From: Paenibacillus turpanensis
GTDB lineage: Bacteria; Bacillota; Bacilli; Paenibacillales; YIM-B00363
Reading direction: 5' to 3'
Assembly (NCBI RefSeq): GCF_011421635.1
Contig: NZ_WTLI01000019.1
Span: forward strand, 54,583-118,582
DNA length: 64,000 nucleotides
Below, one piece after another: positions 63,981 through 64,000 of the stretch. The notes under the pieces are model-generated. The model saw only the letters and a program-made list of their open reading frames with translations, made no database searches and was not told the origin of the DNA. The position numbers were made by a program, and so were the translations under genes. Numbering within the stretch: position 1 is the stretch's first letter; each line of letters begins with the position of its first letter.

Positions 63981-64000
63981 TTGGATAAGCCCTCGACCGA
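63981..64000 (-). rRNA. 23S rRNA, 3' end (partial)
   Basis: The minus strand reads TCGGTCGAGGGCTTATCCAA, the conserved 3' terminus of Bacillales 23S rRNA. The gene continues past the right edge. Confidence 0.85.

Noticed and set aside
1..64000. CRISPR arrays, prophage modules, toxin-antitoxin pairs or restriction systems
   Set aside because: No regularly spaced direct repeats with unique spacers and no matching protein families were seen in the window.

Overview
The window looks like chromosome from a Paenibacillus-like member of the Bacillales. Evidence: strong AGGAGG-type ribosome binding sites, frequent GTG/TTG starts, a FadR-type fatty-acid regulon, a TPP-riboswitch thi operon, nitric oxide synthase, a YhfH-like small zinc-ribbon gene, and the 3' end of a Bacillales-type 23S rRNA at the right edge. 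Species cannot be fixed from sequence reading alone.

Layout. 1-13.3 kb is a complete beta-oxidation locus. A leftward gene set (fadF, fadN, fadA, fadE, acyl-CoA ligase, hotdog thioesterase) faces a rightward fadR-etfB-etfA operon. The latter has a consensus promoter followed by a perfect FadR-type palindrome. FadE electrons would pass through EtfBA to the membrane Fe-S protein FadF. A degenerate 39-bp tandem repeat fills the fadA-fadE gap. 13.3-17.2 kb holds a GNAT gene next to a 3.2-kb IS1595-type transposon. The transposon has 13-bp terminal inverted repeats and an 8-bp target duplication; inside are a RidA-like gene, an IS110-family element and an internally deleted IS1595 transposase. 17.2-25.2 kb carries small conserved genes, an ABC-F ATPase, a Nudix hydrolase, a HIT-gene remnant, and a histidine kinase/receiver/receiver-GGDEF signalling operon.

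25.3-28.3 kb is the thiE-thiS-thiG-thiO operon under a terminating TPP riboswitch. 28.3-37.6 kb has a lactate-monooxygenase-like flavoenzyme, a dihydroorotate-dehydrogenase-like domain fused to a duplicated membrane module, uxaBA for hexuronate catabolism with a perfect Crp/Fnr-type box centred at about -41.5, and nos. 38-41.1 kb has a DEAD-box helicase with perfect-period 87-bp repeats in its tail, tail-to-tail with an RluA-type pseudouridine synthase that itself has a Gly/Arg-rich extension. 43.9-47.7 kb is the most interesting unit: a type III polyketide synthase (bpsA), its methyltransferase partner (bpsB) and both subunits of a split methylmalonyl-CoA-type mutase, with overlapping genes. 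This suggests linked production of methyl-branched or propionyl-derived alkylpyrones.

48-51.3 kb encodes a two-subunit 2-oxoacid:ferredoxin oxidoreductase. 51.4-63.5 kb contains the YhfH-like gene, an alpha/beta hydrolase, a TrpXYZ-type ABC importer, a PAS-GGDEF-EAL protein, a lipoprotein nuclease, a mismatch-type DNA glycosylase, an Hsp20-like protein, HelD, and an orphan phosphonate-type ABC ATPase. The right end has tRNA-Leu(GAG), tRNA-Gly(GCC) and tRNA-Arg(ACG), directly downstream of a 23S rRNA end with no 5S gene in between.
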